DNA from: CAADGU01 sp964581605
GTDB taxonomy: Bacteria > Chloroflexota > Anaerolineae > Promineifilales > Promineifilaceae
Direction: 5' to 3'
DNA: 40,951 nt
NCBI GenBank assembly: GCA_964581605.1
Contig: CAZOPF010000050.1
Location: 1 to 40,951 of the forward strand
The notes below the pieces were generated by a model. That model was not told where the DNA came from, searched no databases, and saw only the letters and a program-made list of their open reading frames with translations. The position numbers were made by a program, and so were the translations under genes. This document shows, piece by piece, positions 16,282 through 23,267 of the stretch; position 1 is the stretch's first letter, and every line of letters starts with the position of its first letter.

Positions 16282-16526
16282 GCCAGCTCTAAAGCATAAT
16301 CAGCAATATGTTCCACAAATGCCTGATTTGCCAGGCGCACCGCTTCGGCAATCGCTTCTCTGGATACTTTGCCCCGCCATTCTTCCTCAATCGTTTCCCA
16401 GGCCATGCCTCTGGCAACCTGATCCAACACTTGAGACACCATAATGCGCGTCCCCCGAAAAGTCGGTTTACCATGACATATTTTGGGATCTGTGACGATG
16501 TAACGGCCAACAATTTTTTGGGTCAT
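16278..16526 (-). CDS. DUF433 antitoxin
   Basis: The 82-residue protein is a DUF433 member: GRYIVTDPKICHGKPTFRGT, then RIMVSQVLDQVARG and WETIEEEW. The family has a winged helix-turn-helix fold (VapB-like antitoxins) and pairs with DUF5615 toxins. The ATG at 16526 is preceded by GAGGTG; an upstream start codon at 16538 lacks such a site. It is first in the two-gene unit and overlaps the toxin start. A minus-strand TATAAT at 16587-16592 is a possible -10 box about 60 bases upstream, with no convincing -35. Confidence 0.85.
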   Translation of the reverse strand: MTQKIVGRYIVTDPKICHGKPTFRGTRIMVSQVLDQVARGMAWETIEEEWRGKVSREAIAEAVRLANQAFVEHIADYALELA

Positions 16527-16699
16527 CTTACACCTCATCCATGCGGCTACCTGCTCAAAGTCAGTTATTTGTGGATAATGATAGCTATTATATCGTTTTC
16601 CTGGTCAGGTTTGTAGTGAAGGAAAAGCTAACGGCCGTCCAGATGAGAAAATCGCCAAGATTACCAGGCCAAATTATTGCATAGCTTAAGGAGGAAATC

Positions 16700-17098
16700 A
16701 TGCCCGCAACCTATCGTGTTATCGAAAAGAGCAATCCGCGAGACGCGCAGGGGCCGCGCAAATTTTACCCGTCGTATGCCAGCAACGGCCGTATGACCCA
16801 ACGTGAACTCGCCAACCGCGCCGCCGACCTCTCCACCCTCAGCACCGCGGACATGGCCGCCGCTGTGGAGGCGCTGCTCTTCCTCATCCCCCGCCTGCTG
16901 GCCGATGGCAAGATCGTAGACCTGGGCGACTTCGGCCGTTTCCATTTGTCCATTGAAGGGGAAGGGGTGGATGTGGCTACGGCCGTGACCGTTCGCCAGA
17001 TCAAAAACGTCAATGCCCGCTTCACCCCCGGCAAAGAGTTCAAAGCCATCCTCAAACAAACCGAATTCACCAAAGCCACCGGGTATTTTTTTGCATAA
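16700..17098 (+). CDS. HU-like DNA-binding protein (HU-HIG type)
   Basis: The 132-residue protein begins with a 30-residue extension (ATYRVIEKSNPRDAQGPRKF). The HU/IHF fold follows: RMTQRELANRAADLSTLSTA and DMAAAVEALLFLIPRLLADG for the helices, VDLGDFGRFHLSIEGEG for the beta start, and NVNARFTPGKEFKAIL for the arm and C-terminal part. This resembles the HU-HIG domain proteins known mainly from Bacteroidota rather than canonical HU: DLGDFGRF is conserved, but the basic arm tip is weak. An excellent ribosome site, AAGGAGG, precedes the ATG. It is monocistronic, with a hairpin about 95 bases past the stop. Nucleoid or mobile-element architecture is inferred. Confidence 0.8.
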   Translation: MPATYRVIEKSNPRDAQGPRKFYPSYASNGRMTQRELANRAADLSTLSTADMAAAVEALLFLIPRLLADGKIVDLGDFGRFHLSIEGEGVDVATAVTVRQIKNVNARFTPGKEFKAILKQTEFTKATGYFFA

Positions 17099-17110
17099 TG
17101 TTGTCAAAAT

Positions 17111-17170
17111 GACAGGTCTTTTCTAAAAAACACAGGTCTTTTTTCTAAAAACACAGGCCTTTTTTATTAG
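17111..17170 (+). repeat. Three tandem copies of a 20-21-base unit with T tracts
   Basis: The unit ACAGGTCTTTT-CTAAAAA occurs at 17111-17130, 17131-17151 and, diverged with ACAGGCC, at 17152-17169. It lies just after the HU-like gene. Each unit carries a T run, so it may weaken transcription; no stem precedes the T runs. A CRISPR array is excluded because there are no spacers. Confidence 0.7.
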
Positions 17171-17192
17171 ATCACCTGTATTTTTAGAGAGC

Positions 17193-17228
17193 AAGACTCG
17201 AAGGGTTTTCAGGAACCCTTCGAGTCTT
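17193..17228. terminator. Perfect 15-bp hairpin between the HU-like gene and the MazEF pair
   Basis: AAGACTCGAAGGGTT (17193-17207) and AACCCTTCGAGTCTT (17214-17228) pair without mismatch around a 6-base loop. It is followed directly by repeat copy C. It could end HU-gene transcription, although no U tract follows; it could equally be a small mobile hairpin. Confidence 0.55.
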
Positions 17229-17343
17229 AGTAACCGTGCAGCAATATGTAATTGAGCAATTTGGTAATTAGCCGCTTCAATTACTTAATTACCCAATTAC
17301 CCAATTACCCAATCGCTAACTTATTTGCAAACGATCACTTAGT
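17229..17343 (+). repeat. AT-rich interspersed repeat, copy C
   Basis: This is the longest copy: AGTAACCGTGCAGCAATATG through four AATTACCC-like units to CGCTAACTTATTTGCAAACG and ATCACTTAGT. It has one more AATTACCC unit than copy A, so the internal tandem varies in number. With the triple repeat and hairpin it fills the 322-bp gap before the MazEF pair; I see no gene there. Confidence 0.85.
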
Positions 17344-17420
17344 TGGCTTTTTAGAAAAAGACCCTATAATGTGTCCCAAGATTGGGGTTGTTTTTTAGGG
17401 ATAATTTCTGGGTGAATCAC

Positions 17421-17654
17421 ATGCAACAGGCAAAATTTAGTCTCACGCCCTCACTTGTTGAGTTTTTGAACCACTATAAACAATATGGTTTCAAGGATAA
17501 AAGCTCGATGGTTCAGGCCGCTTTGATAGAGCTTAAAAAGGAAATTGAGCAAGAAAATTTGAAGCAGTCGGCCGATTTATATGCGGAACTTTATGCCGAG
17601 GATGAGGAGTTGCAAGAATTGACGCATACGGCCGTGACAGGATGGCCTGAATGA
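17421..17654 (+). CDS. Antitoxin of a MazEF-type pair
   Basis: The 77-residue protein starts MQQAKFSLTPSLVEFLNHYK and has a ribbon-helix-helix-like N-terminus (KFSLTPSLVEFL, then KSSMVQAALIELKKEIE). An acidic C-terminal tail (YAELYAEDEELQELT) would occupy the toxin groove. I chose the ATG at 17421 because GGGTGA precedes it; an earlier in-frame start at 17382 lacks one. Its stop overlaps the toxin ATG by four bases. Sequence alone would not identify it; the partner does. Confidence 0.8.
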   Translation: MQQAKFSLTPSLVEFLNHYKQYGFKDKSSMVQAALIELKKEIEQENLKQSADLYAELYAEDEELQELTHTAVTGWPE

Positions 17655-18007
17655 CGACCTTAAAGCGCGGCATGGTTATTGATGTTGATCTTGACCCCAC
17701 GCAAGGGTCAGAAACCGGCAAGATACGCCCCTGTGTCATCGTCACCAATAACGTTTATAACGAACGAGTGCCGGTGATTCAGGTGGTGCCTATTACGGCC
17801 TGGAGTGAAAAGAAAAGCCGGATCAAAACGAATGTTGAACTGCTGCCCAACAACGAAAATGGCTTATCCAAGCAGTCCATTGCCGACTGTTTGCAAACGC
17901 GCCCGATAGATCATCGTTTTAGACTGATCAAGATTCGAGGGAAACTGAACACCGCCGAAATGAGAAAAATAGATGAGGCGATAAAGATAGTTTTTGCGCT
18001 TCAATAA
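17651..18007 (+). CDS. MazF/PemK-family endoribonuclease toxin
   Basis: The 118-residue toxin has the standard MazF layout: KRGMVIDVDLDPTQGSETGK and IRPCVIVTNN, with the conserved Arg-Pro-(C/V)-(V/I)-I-(V/I) strand; VIQVVPIT in the middle; and SKQSIADCLQTRPID, whose SxIxxxxxxxxD segment carries the Thr/Ser region of the active site. MazF enzymes cut single-stranded mRNA at short specific sites. It is coupled to the antitoxin by ATGA overlap. The C-terminus, RKIDEAIKIVFAL, is the usual final helix. Confidence 0.93.
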   Translation: MTTLKRGMVIDVDLDPTQGSETGKIRPCVIVTNNVYNERVPVIQVVPITAWSEKKSRIKTNVELLPNNENGLSKQSIADCLQTRPIDHRFRLIKIRGKLNTAEMRKIDEAIKIVFALQ

Positions 18008-18179
18008 AATTAAAACGGCCGTACCCCCACCTCTTACATCTCCCACATTACCTTTGCCCGCCAGACAGCCGCGTTTTGTCATGTGCCTGCCACCACACGC
18101 CAAGATATAATACGGCCGTGATCCCACCCGATCACCCACTATTTTAAGAACCTACAGCGCATGATGAACATGAGGAAAG

Positions 18180-18243
18180 TAATTGTGTATTAAGTAATTG
18201 AGTAATTGCCCAATTACCTACTTACCCAATTGCCGAATTTTTT
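18180..18243 (+). repeat. Degenerate AT-rich repeat related to copies A-D
   Basis: AGTAATTGTGTATTAAGTAA and the AATTACC/TTACCCAATTGCC units that follow resemble the inner part of the interspersed repeat but lack both conserved ends. It occupies the gap upstream of the ALDH gene. A TATAAT at about 18107 in the same gap has no matching -35. Confidence 0.55.
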
Positions 18244-18287
18244 GTTAACCTTCATTATGCGCCCCATACCCCCACAAGGAGTGAACC

Positions 18288-19853
18288 ATGACCGAACGTA
18301 AAAAATTCAAAGTAACCTATTCCACCCTGGCCAGCCCCGACCCGCTGCTGCACCAGTATTACGAAGAAGCGGTGGCGCAGGCCAAAGCCGATTTTGGCAA
18401 AACTTACCCCATGTTCATCAACGGGCAGGAAGTATACACCGACAAAACCTTTGAAAAGCGCAGCCCCGTCAACCTGGATTGGCTGATGGGCCATTTTCAG
18501 AAAGGGACACAAGAGCATGTGAATGCGGCCGTGGCCGCTGCCCGCGCCGCCTTCCCCGCCTGGAGCGGCCGTCCCTGGCAAGAGCGCGTGGCCATTCTGC
18601 GCCAGGCCGCCGACCTGATGAGCGACCGCCTCTTTGAAATGGGGGCCAACATGAGCCTGGAAATCGGCAAGAACCGGCTGGAAGCACTCGGCGACGTGGA
18701 AGAAACGGCCGATCTCTTCCGCTACAACTGCGACGCCATCGAGAAAAATAATAACTTCAACTTCCCCTTGCTCTCTGAAAGCGACAAACACCACAACCGC
18801 AGTATGCTCAAACCCTACGGCGTCTGGGTGGTCATCTCCCCATTCAATTTCCCCGGCGCGCTGGCTGGTGGGCCGTCCAGCGCGGCGTTGGTGGCGGGCA
18901 ACACTGTCATCCTCAAACCGGCGACGGATACGCCCCTGACCGCCTGGTTTATCACCCAATGTCTGCGCGATGCGGGCATCCCCGATGGGGTGTTCAACTT
19001 CCTCACCGGCGGCGGCAGCGTCGTCGGGCAAGGGCTGATTGACCATCCCGGCGTAGACGGCATCACCTTTACCGGCAGTTATGACGTGGGCATGCACATT
19101 ATCAGGTCGTTTGCTAACGGCCGTTACCCCCGCCCCGTCATCGCCGAAATGGGTGGCAAGAACCCCACCATCATCAGCCGCAAAGCCGACCTGGACAAAG
19201 CGGCCACCGGCGTCATGCGCTCCGCCTTTGGCCTGCAAGGGCAAAAATGCTCCGCCTGCTCCCGCGTCTACGTCCACCACAGCGTCAAAGAGCAGTTCAT
19301 GGGCAAACTGCTTGCCCAGACGCGCCAGATCAACGTCGGCGACCCCACCCTCAAAGAAAATTGGATGGGGCCGGTGGCCAACAAGGGCGCGTTTGAAGAT
19401 TACAAACGGTTTGTGGCTGACTTGCACGCCAATGGTGATGTGGTCTTTGGCGGCGAAGTGCTGGAAGTGGGTAACGGCTACTACGTTGCCCCCACCATCG
19501 TAGACAACCTGCCACTCAGCCACGACCTGTGGAAAACGGAGATGTTCCTGCCCATCGTCACCGTCGCCGGTTATGAAGAATTGGACGAGGCGATGGCCCT
19601 GGCCAATGATGTGGATTATGGCCTGACCGCCGGTTTCTTCAGCGAAGACAAAGCCGAAACGGAATGGTTCCTGGATCGCATTGAAGCCGGTGTGGTATAC
19701 GTGAACCGCGCTTCTGGGGCGACGACGGGCGCGTGGCCGGGCTACCAATCCTTTGGCGGCTGGAAAGGCAGCGGCAGCACCGGCAAAGCGGCCGGCAGCT
19801 TCTACTACGTGCAACAATACATGCACGAACAGAGCCAGACGGTGGTAGATTAG
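18288..19853 (+). CDS. Aldehyde dehydrogenase, L-glutamate gamma-semialdehyde (P5C) dehydrogenase-like
   Basis: The 521-residue protein is a full-length ALDH. It would oxidise glutamate gamma-semialdehyde to glutamate with NAD, the last step of proline and arginine breakdown. Markers are the coenzyme-site sequence VVISPFNFPGALAGGPSSAA, the general-base region PVIAEMGGKNPTIISR, the nucleophile Cys321 in GLQGQKCSACSR, and the C-terminal VYVNRASGATTGAWPGYQSF with GGWKGSGSTGK. GQKCSACSR and the TGAWPG...FGGWKGSG end are typical of P5C dehydrogenases (RocA/PutA C-domain). It has a strong ribosome site (AAGGAG). No proline dehydrogenase is in the window. Confidence 0.92.
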   Translation: MTERKKFKVTYSTLASPDPLLHQYYEEAVAQAKADFGKTYPMFINGQEVYTDKTFEKRSPVNLDWLMGHFQKGTQEHVNAAVAAARAAFPAWSGRPWQERVAILRQAADLMSDRLFEMGANMSLEIGKNRLEALGDVEETADLFRYNCDAIEKNNNFNFPLLSESDKHHNRSMLKPYGVWVVISPFNFPGALAGGPSSAALVAGNTVILKPATDTPLTAWFITQCLRDAGIPDGVFNFLTGGGSVVGQGLIDHPGVDGITFTGSYDVGMHIIRSFANGRYPRPVIAEMGGKNPTIISRKADLDKAATGVMRSAFGLQGQKCSACSRVYVHHSVKEQFMGKLLAQTRQINVGDPTLKENWMGPVANKGAFEDYKRFVADLHANGDVVFGGEVLEVGNGYYVAPTIVDNLPLSHDLWKTEMFLPIVTVAGYEELDEAMALANDVDYGLTAGFFSEDKAETEWFLDRIEAGVVYVNRASGATTGAWPGYQSFGGWKGSGSTGKAAGSFYYVQQYMHEQSQTVVD

Positions 19854-19854
19854 A

Positions 19855-19885
19855 GATTGGAGATTAAGAGATTAGGAGATTGAAC
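19855..19885. repeat. AGATT-type tandem repeat
   Basis: GAGATTGGAGATTAAGAGAT and TAGGAGATTG form imperfect 8-9-base units following the ALDH stop codon. The unit resembles the GGGAGATT tandem at 3424-3454. Confidence 0.6.
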
Positions 19886-19914
19886 CTTTAATCCCGGTAG
19901 TGTCAAGATACTTT

Positions 19915-20000
19915 GTCATTCCGAACGAAGTCTTCGGAGTGAGGAATCTTCACCAGATAAATAGGTAGGGGATTCCTCCTCAAAGACTCACCGGAATGAC
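19915..20000. repeat. 86-bp imperfect palindrome, MITE-like
   Basis: The outer arms GTCATTCCG (19915-19923) and CGGAATGAC (19992-20000) are perfect inverted repeats. An inner pair, GAGGAATC (19941-19948) and GATTCCTC (19971-19978), lies in register, so most of the segment can fold as one long hairpin. Similar GTCATTCCGA...GAGGAATC palindromes are scattered in many bacterial genomes (general knowledge). It has no gene and lies between ALDH and the FitA/VapC pair. Confidence 0.7.
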
Positions 20001-20103
20001 ATTTTCGCAATAATCGGGTTTATACAATCTCCAATCTCCATACCTTTCTAAAACTTGACGCCATTGCCTACAATGCCTACAATGCAAACAAATGGAGGTT
20101 GAA

Positions 20104-20352
20104 ATGGCAATTCTGAATATTCGTAATTTACCCGATGATGTTCACGCCGGATTGCGTATTCGGGCAGCAAAAGCGGGGCGCAGTATGGAGGCGGAGGCGC
20201 GGGCTATTTTAACGGCCGTCATCAGCCAGGATAACCCTCCTGTACCGACAACTGATTTACAAGCCTGGGTTGATCAGCTTTATGGGGGTAACAAACCCAC
20301 CAATGTAGTTGAGACTCTCATTGCTGAAAGACGCCAGGAGGCGGCGCTGTAA
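20104..20352 (+). CDS. FitA-like ribbon-helix-helix antitoxin
   Basis: The 82-residue protein begins MAILNIRNLPDDVHAGLRIR and AAKAGRSMEAEARAIL, the classic FitA/VapB RHH pattern in which the first strand contacts DNA. The C-terminal half (LQAWVDQLYGGNKPTNVVET) would wrap the toxin. The ATG at 20104 has GGAGG eight bases upstream. Its TAA stop shares one base with the toxin ATG (TAATG), indicating translational coupling. Confidence 0.9.
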   Translation: MAILNIRNLPDDVHAGLRIRAAKAGRSMEAEARAILTAVISQDNPPVPTTDLQAWVDQLYGGNKPTNVVETLIAERRQEAAL

Positions 20353-20729
20353 TGATCGCGCTAGATGCCTCCGCGCTATTAGCGTATCTTTTTCGGGAAA
20401 CAGGACATGAGCGAGTAGCCTCATTTTTAGGAGATTCTTGCCTCTCTACAGTGAATCTGAGCGAAGTGATTGGGCGATTTGTCCGCGATGGACATGATGC
20501 TCATCTGGTACTTAAACAAATCTCTGCTACCCCTATCGAGATCGTGCCTTTTTCCCCGGAACAGGCAGCTCTGGCGGCATCATTACAACCGCAGGCACTG
20601 ACGTTGGGGTTGTCATTGGCGGACCGTGCCTGTTTGTCGCTGGCTATGCAGCGAAATATCGCTGCTGCCACGGCCGACCGTGTCTGGCAAGGGGTACAGA
20701 CGGGTATTCAAGTCATTGTCATTCGTTGA
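20352..20729 (+). CDS. VapC-family PIN-domain toxin
   Basis: The 125-residue PIN ribonuclease has all four acidic site residues: Asp5 (MIALDASALLAYL), Glu38 (STVNLSEVIGRF), Asp91 (LGLSLADRACLSLA) and Asp109 (AATADRVWQG). VapC toxins cleave tRNA or rRNA with Mg2+. It is directly coupled to the FitA-like antitoxin. The pair is followed after 29 bp by the CoA-transferase A gene, with no terminator in between. Confidence 0.93.
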   Translation: MIALDASALLAYLFRETGHERVASFLGDSCLSTVNLSEVIGRFVRDGHDAHLVLKQISATPIEIVPFSPEQAALAASLQPQALTLGLSLADRACLSLAMQRNIAAATADRVWQGVQTGIQVIVIR

Positions 20730-20758
20730 ATAGCGTCTGACTTTCAGGATGAAATGGA

Positions 20759-21703
20759 ATGAGTAAATTGGCTGGCGCTTCATTTTCGCCAAAAGTGATG
20801 GATATGGCAACGGCCGTGAGCCTGTTTGTGGCCGATGGCAGCACCGTTGCAATTGAGGGCTTCACCGCCTTCATCTGTTTTGCGGCCGCGCACGAGATTA
20901 TCCGCCAGGGCAAACGAGGGTTAACGCTGGTGCGCATGACGCCAGATTTGGTCTATGACCAGATGGTAGCGGCGGGCGTAGCCCGCAAAATGGTCTTTAG
21001 CTACCTGGGTAATCCCGGCGTGGGCAATTTGCACTGCATCCGCCGGGCGGTGGAGAAGGGCATCCCACAGCCGCTGGAAGTGGAAGAGTATTCGCACTTT
21101 GGCATGGTGGGGCGGTATATTGCCGGGGCCAGTAAACTGCCCTTTTTTCCGCTGCGCAGCTACACCGCCACCGACCTGCCCCAAGCCAACCCGGACATCA
21201 AATTCCTGAGCAATCCCTATGGCGAGGACGAGATCGCCGTGGTGCCACCCATCAACCCGGATGTGGCCTTTCTGCACGCCCAACGCGCCGATGCCCAGGG
21301 CAATACGCAGTTGTGGGGGCTGTTGGGGATGCAAAAAGAAGTCGCTTTTGCCGCCAAACAAGTGGTGGTGGTGGTGGAAGAGATTGTGGATGAGGAAATC
21401 ATCCGCCGCGACCCGAACCGCACACTGATTCCAGGGCTGGTGGTGGATGCGGTGGTGGTTGAACCATACGGGGCACATCCCAGTTATGTGCAGGGGTATT
21501 ATGACCGGGACAATACCGCCTACCTGGAATGGGACAAGATGTCCCGCGACCAGGCCAGCACGGAAACCTGGCTGCAAGAGTGGGTATTCGGCGTCTCCAA
21601 CCGGGCCGCTTACCTGGAGAAATTGGGCAAAGAACGGTTGGCAACATTGGCTCCTGGTGAATTGTGGGCGGAGGGGGTGAATTACGGCCGTTACGCCGCA
21701 TAG
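20759..21703 (+). CDS. CoA-transferase subunit A, glutaconate CoA-transferase-like
   Basis: The 314-residue protein follows the GctA pattern: TVAIEGFTAFICFAAAHEII, MVFSYLGNPGVGNLHCIRRA, PLRSYTATDLPQANPDIKFL, VAFLHAQRADAQGNTQLWGL and PGLVVDAVVVEPYGAHPSYV. Family I CoA-transferases move CoA between a short-chain acyl-CoA and a free acid, working as an alpha-beta pair. Glutaconate and the related IpdAB ring-opening enzymes are both possible, so the substrate is left open. Its partner subunit lies at 22465, separated by a complete toxin-antitoxin pair rather than adjacent. Confidence 0.87.
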   Translation: MSKLAGASFSPKVMDMATAVSLFVADGSTVAIEGFTAFICFAAAHEIIRQGKRGLTLVRMTPDLVYDQMVAAGVARKMVFSYLGNPGVGNLHCIRRAVEKGIPQPLEVEEYSHFGMVGRYIAGASKLPFFPLRSYTATDLPQANPDIKFLSNPYGEDEIAVVPPINPDVAFLHAQRADAQGNTQLWGLLGMQKEVAFAAKQVVVVVEEIVDEEIIRRDPNRTLIPGLVVDAVVVEPYGAHPSYVQGYYDRDNTAYLEWDKMSRDQASTETWLQEWVFGVSNRAAYLEKLGKERLATLAPGELWAEGVNYGRYAA

Positions 21704-21788
21704 GACACGTTACCAACCTGTTCACTCATTTGACGGCCTTTCCATACTTCTCTTACAATGACCGTATTGTTTACAAAGGATGGTTGAT

Positions 21789-22106
21789 ATGACGCTGATG
21801 GTCGAAACACGTTATGAACACATTGTCCTGGACGAACAGGGCGTTCCCAGAATTGCCGGGACAAATACCAAGGTCATTGAAGTTGTGCTAGATAAAATTG
21901 CCTATGGTTGGAGCGCGGAAGAGATGCACAACCAACATCCTTATCTCTCATTAGGCCAGATTCATTCGGCGTTAGCTTATTATTGGGATCACCAGGAAGC
22001 TCTGGACGCAGATATGCAACGCCGGTTAGAATTCGTAGAAGAACTCCACAAGGCAACCCCCTCCACACCATTTCAAGAGAAACTACGCCGACAAGGCCTT
22101 TTGTAG
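21789..22106 (+). CDS. DUF433 antitoxin with extended C-terminus
   Basis: The 105-residue protein has the DUF433 core: YEHIVLDEQGVPRIAGTNTK, then VIEVVLDKIAYGWSAEEMHN and YLSLGQIHSALAYYWDHQEA. A further 30 residues (ADMQRRLEFVEELHKATPST) exceed the core and probably bind the toxin. I chose the ATG at 21789, with AAGGA upstream; an ATG three codons earlier sits too close to that site. Its TAG stop is immediately followed by the toxin ATG. It is only distantly similar to the DUF433 at 16278, so the two are not a recent duplication. Confidence 0.85.
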   Translation: MTLMVETRYEHIVLDEQGVPRIAGTNTKVIEVVLDKIAYGWSAEEMHNQHPYLSLGQIHSALAYYWDHQEALDADMQRRLEFVEELHKATPSTPFQEKLRRQGLL

Positions 22107-22454
22107 ATGACCGTTAAACTTTATATGGATCATCATGTGCCGCGCCCCATCACGGTTGGTTTGCGGATTCGCGGTGTAGATGTGCTGACTGCTTACGAAG
22201 ATGGCAGCCATGAACTTCCCGACCCTGATTTATTGGACCGCGCCAGGGATTTGGGGCGAGTTCTGTTTACCAGAGACGACGATTTATTGAGTGAAGCGAC
22301 TCACAGGCAACGAGAAGGCATCCACTTTCACGGCGTCATTTATGCTCATCAATTACGTGTTTCAATTGGCGGTGCTGTTCATGATCTGGAACTGATTGCC
22401 AAAGTAGGTGAGCCAGAAGATTTCATTGGAACCGTACAATTCTTGCCACTTTGA
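22107..22454 (+). CDS. DUF5615-type PIN-like toxin
   Basis: The 115-residue protein starts VKLYMDHHVPRPITVGLRIR, with DVLTAYEDGSHELPDPDLLD and VLFTRDDDLLSEA. These give the N-terminal Asp and the later acidic cluster of the PIN-like DUF5615 fold. It begins at the base after the antitoxin stop codon. It ends 10 bp before CoA-transferase subunit B, so the TA pair is embedded in the CoA-transferase transcription unit. Confidence 0.85.
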   Translation: MTVKLYMDHHVPRPITVGLRIRGVDVLTAYEDGSHELPDPDLLDRARDLGRVLFTRDDDLLSEATHRQREGIHFHGVIYAHQLRVSIGGAVHDLELIAKVGEPEDFIGTVQFLPL

Positions 22455-22464
22455 AGAGGTTGGT

Positions 22465-23211
22465 ATGAGTGAATATTCCCCCTCAGAACTGATGATTGTA
22501 AATGCGGCGCGGGCGCTGAAGGGCAGCCGGGTCGTGTTTGTGGGTGTGGGGCTGCCCAACATCGCCTGTAACCTGGCGCAGCGCAGCCATGCCCCGGAAC
22601 TGGAGCTGGTGTATGAAAGCGGCGTTTACGGGGCGCACCCGGCGCGGCTGCCACTTTCTATTGGCGACCCGACGTTGGTGAGCGACGCCACCTCGGTGGT
22701 GAGCATGGCTGACCTGTTTATGTATTACCTGCAAGGCGGGCTGGTGGATGTGGCCTTGCTGGGCGGGGCACAGATTGATAAGTATGGCAATCTGAACACA
22801 ACGGTGATTGGAGAGTATGCCGCACCCAAAACGCGCCTGCCCGGTTCCGGCGGCGCGTGCGAGATTGCCATTAACGCGCACAAAATTTTTATGATTATGC
22901 GGCTAAAAGGGCGCGCTTTTGTGGACAAAGTAGATTTTGTGACCAGTCCGGGGCACACCGCTGACCGTACCGGCATCCCCGGCGGCGGCCCGCAGTTGGT
23001 GATTACCGACCGGGCCTTGTTTGACTTTGCTAATGCCGACCACGAGATGACCCTCATTGAAATTGCTCCTGGCGAAACGGTGGAATCCATTCAGGCAGAC
23101 ATCGGTTGGCCGCTACGTGTCTCCCCCCATCTGCGCGAGATGACGCCGCCCACCTCGGCGGAACTGCGTATTGTCCGCGAACAACTCGACCCCGTCGGTT
23201 TGTACCGGTAG
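22465..23211 (+). CDS. CoA-transferase subunit B, glutaconate CoA-transferase-like
   Basis: The 248-residue beta subunit carries the catalytic glutamate Glu51 in ELELVYESGVYGA, which forms the glutamyl-CoA intermediate in this enzyme family. Other GctB markers are VVFVGVGLPNIACNLAQR, LLGGAQIDKYGNLNTTVIGE, PKTRLPGSGGACEIA and DFVTSPGHTADRTGIPGGGP. The start at 22465 has GAAGAGG upstream; the open frame runs further back into the toxin gene but without a site. It completes the enzyme with the subunit at 20759. Confidence 0.9.
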   Translation: MSEYSPSELMIVNAARALKGSRVVFVGVGLPNIACNLAQRSHAPELELVYESGVYGAHPARLPLSIGDPTLVSDATSVVSMADLFMYYLQGGLVDVALLGGAQIDKYGNLNTTVIGEYAAPKTRLPGSGGACEIAINAHKIFMIMRLKGRAFVDKVDFVTSPGHTADRTGIPGGGPQLVITDRALFDFANADHEMTLIEIAPGETVESIQADIGWPLRVSPHLREMTPPTSAELRIVREQLDPVGLYR

Positions 23212-23215
23212 CGGA

Positions 23216-23244
23216 TTAACTAAAGTGAACTTTCCTCGTATAAT
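23216..23244 (+). promoter_or_regulatory. Candidate sigma-70-type promoter with flanking direct repeat
   Basis: TTAACT, 17 bases, then TATAAT (23239-23244) lies 24 bases upstream of the start of the next gene. A 10-base direct repeat ACTAAAGTGA (23219-23228 and 23251-23260) overlaps the spacer and the leader and could be an operator. The -35 matches four of six consensus bases. Confidence 0.5.
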
Positions 23245-23267
23245 TGGTTTACTAAAGTGAGGTGGGT

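Noticed and set aside
17111..17170. Possible CRISPR-like array after the HU-like gene
   Set aside because: The units are directly contiguous, without spacers, and no cas gene is nearby.
18255..19826. A 523-residue open frame antisense to the ALDH gene
   Set aside because: It mirrors the codon structure of a clear ALDH gene, starts and ends within it, and its product (repetitive His, Gly, Ala and Phe) resembles no family. It is a GC-driven antisense shadow.
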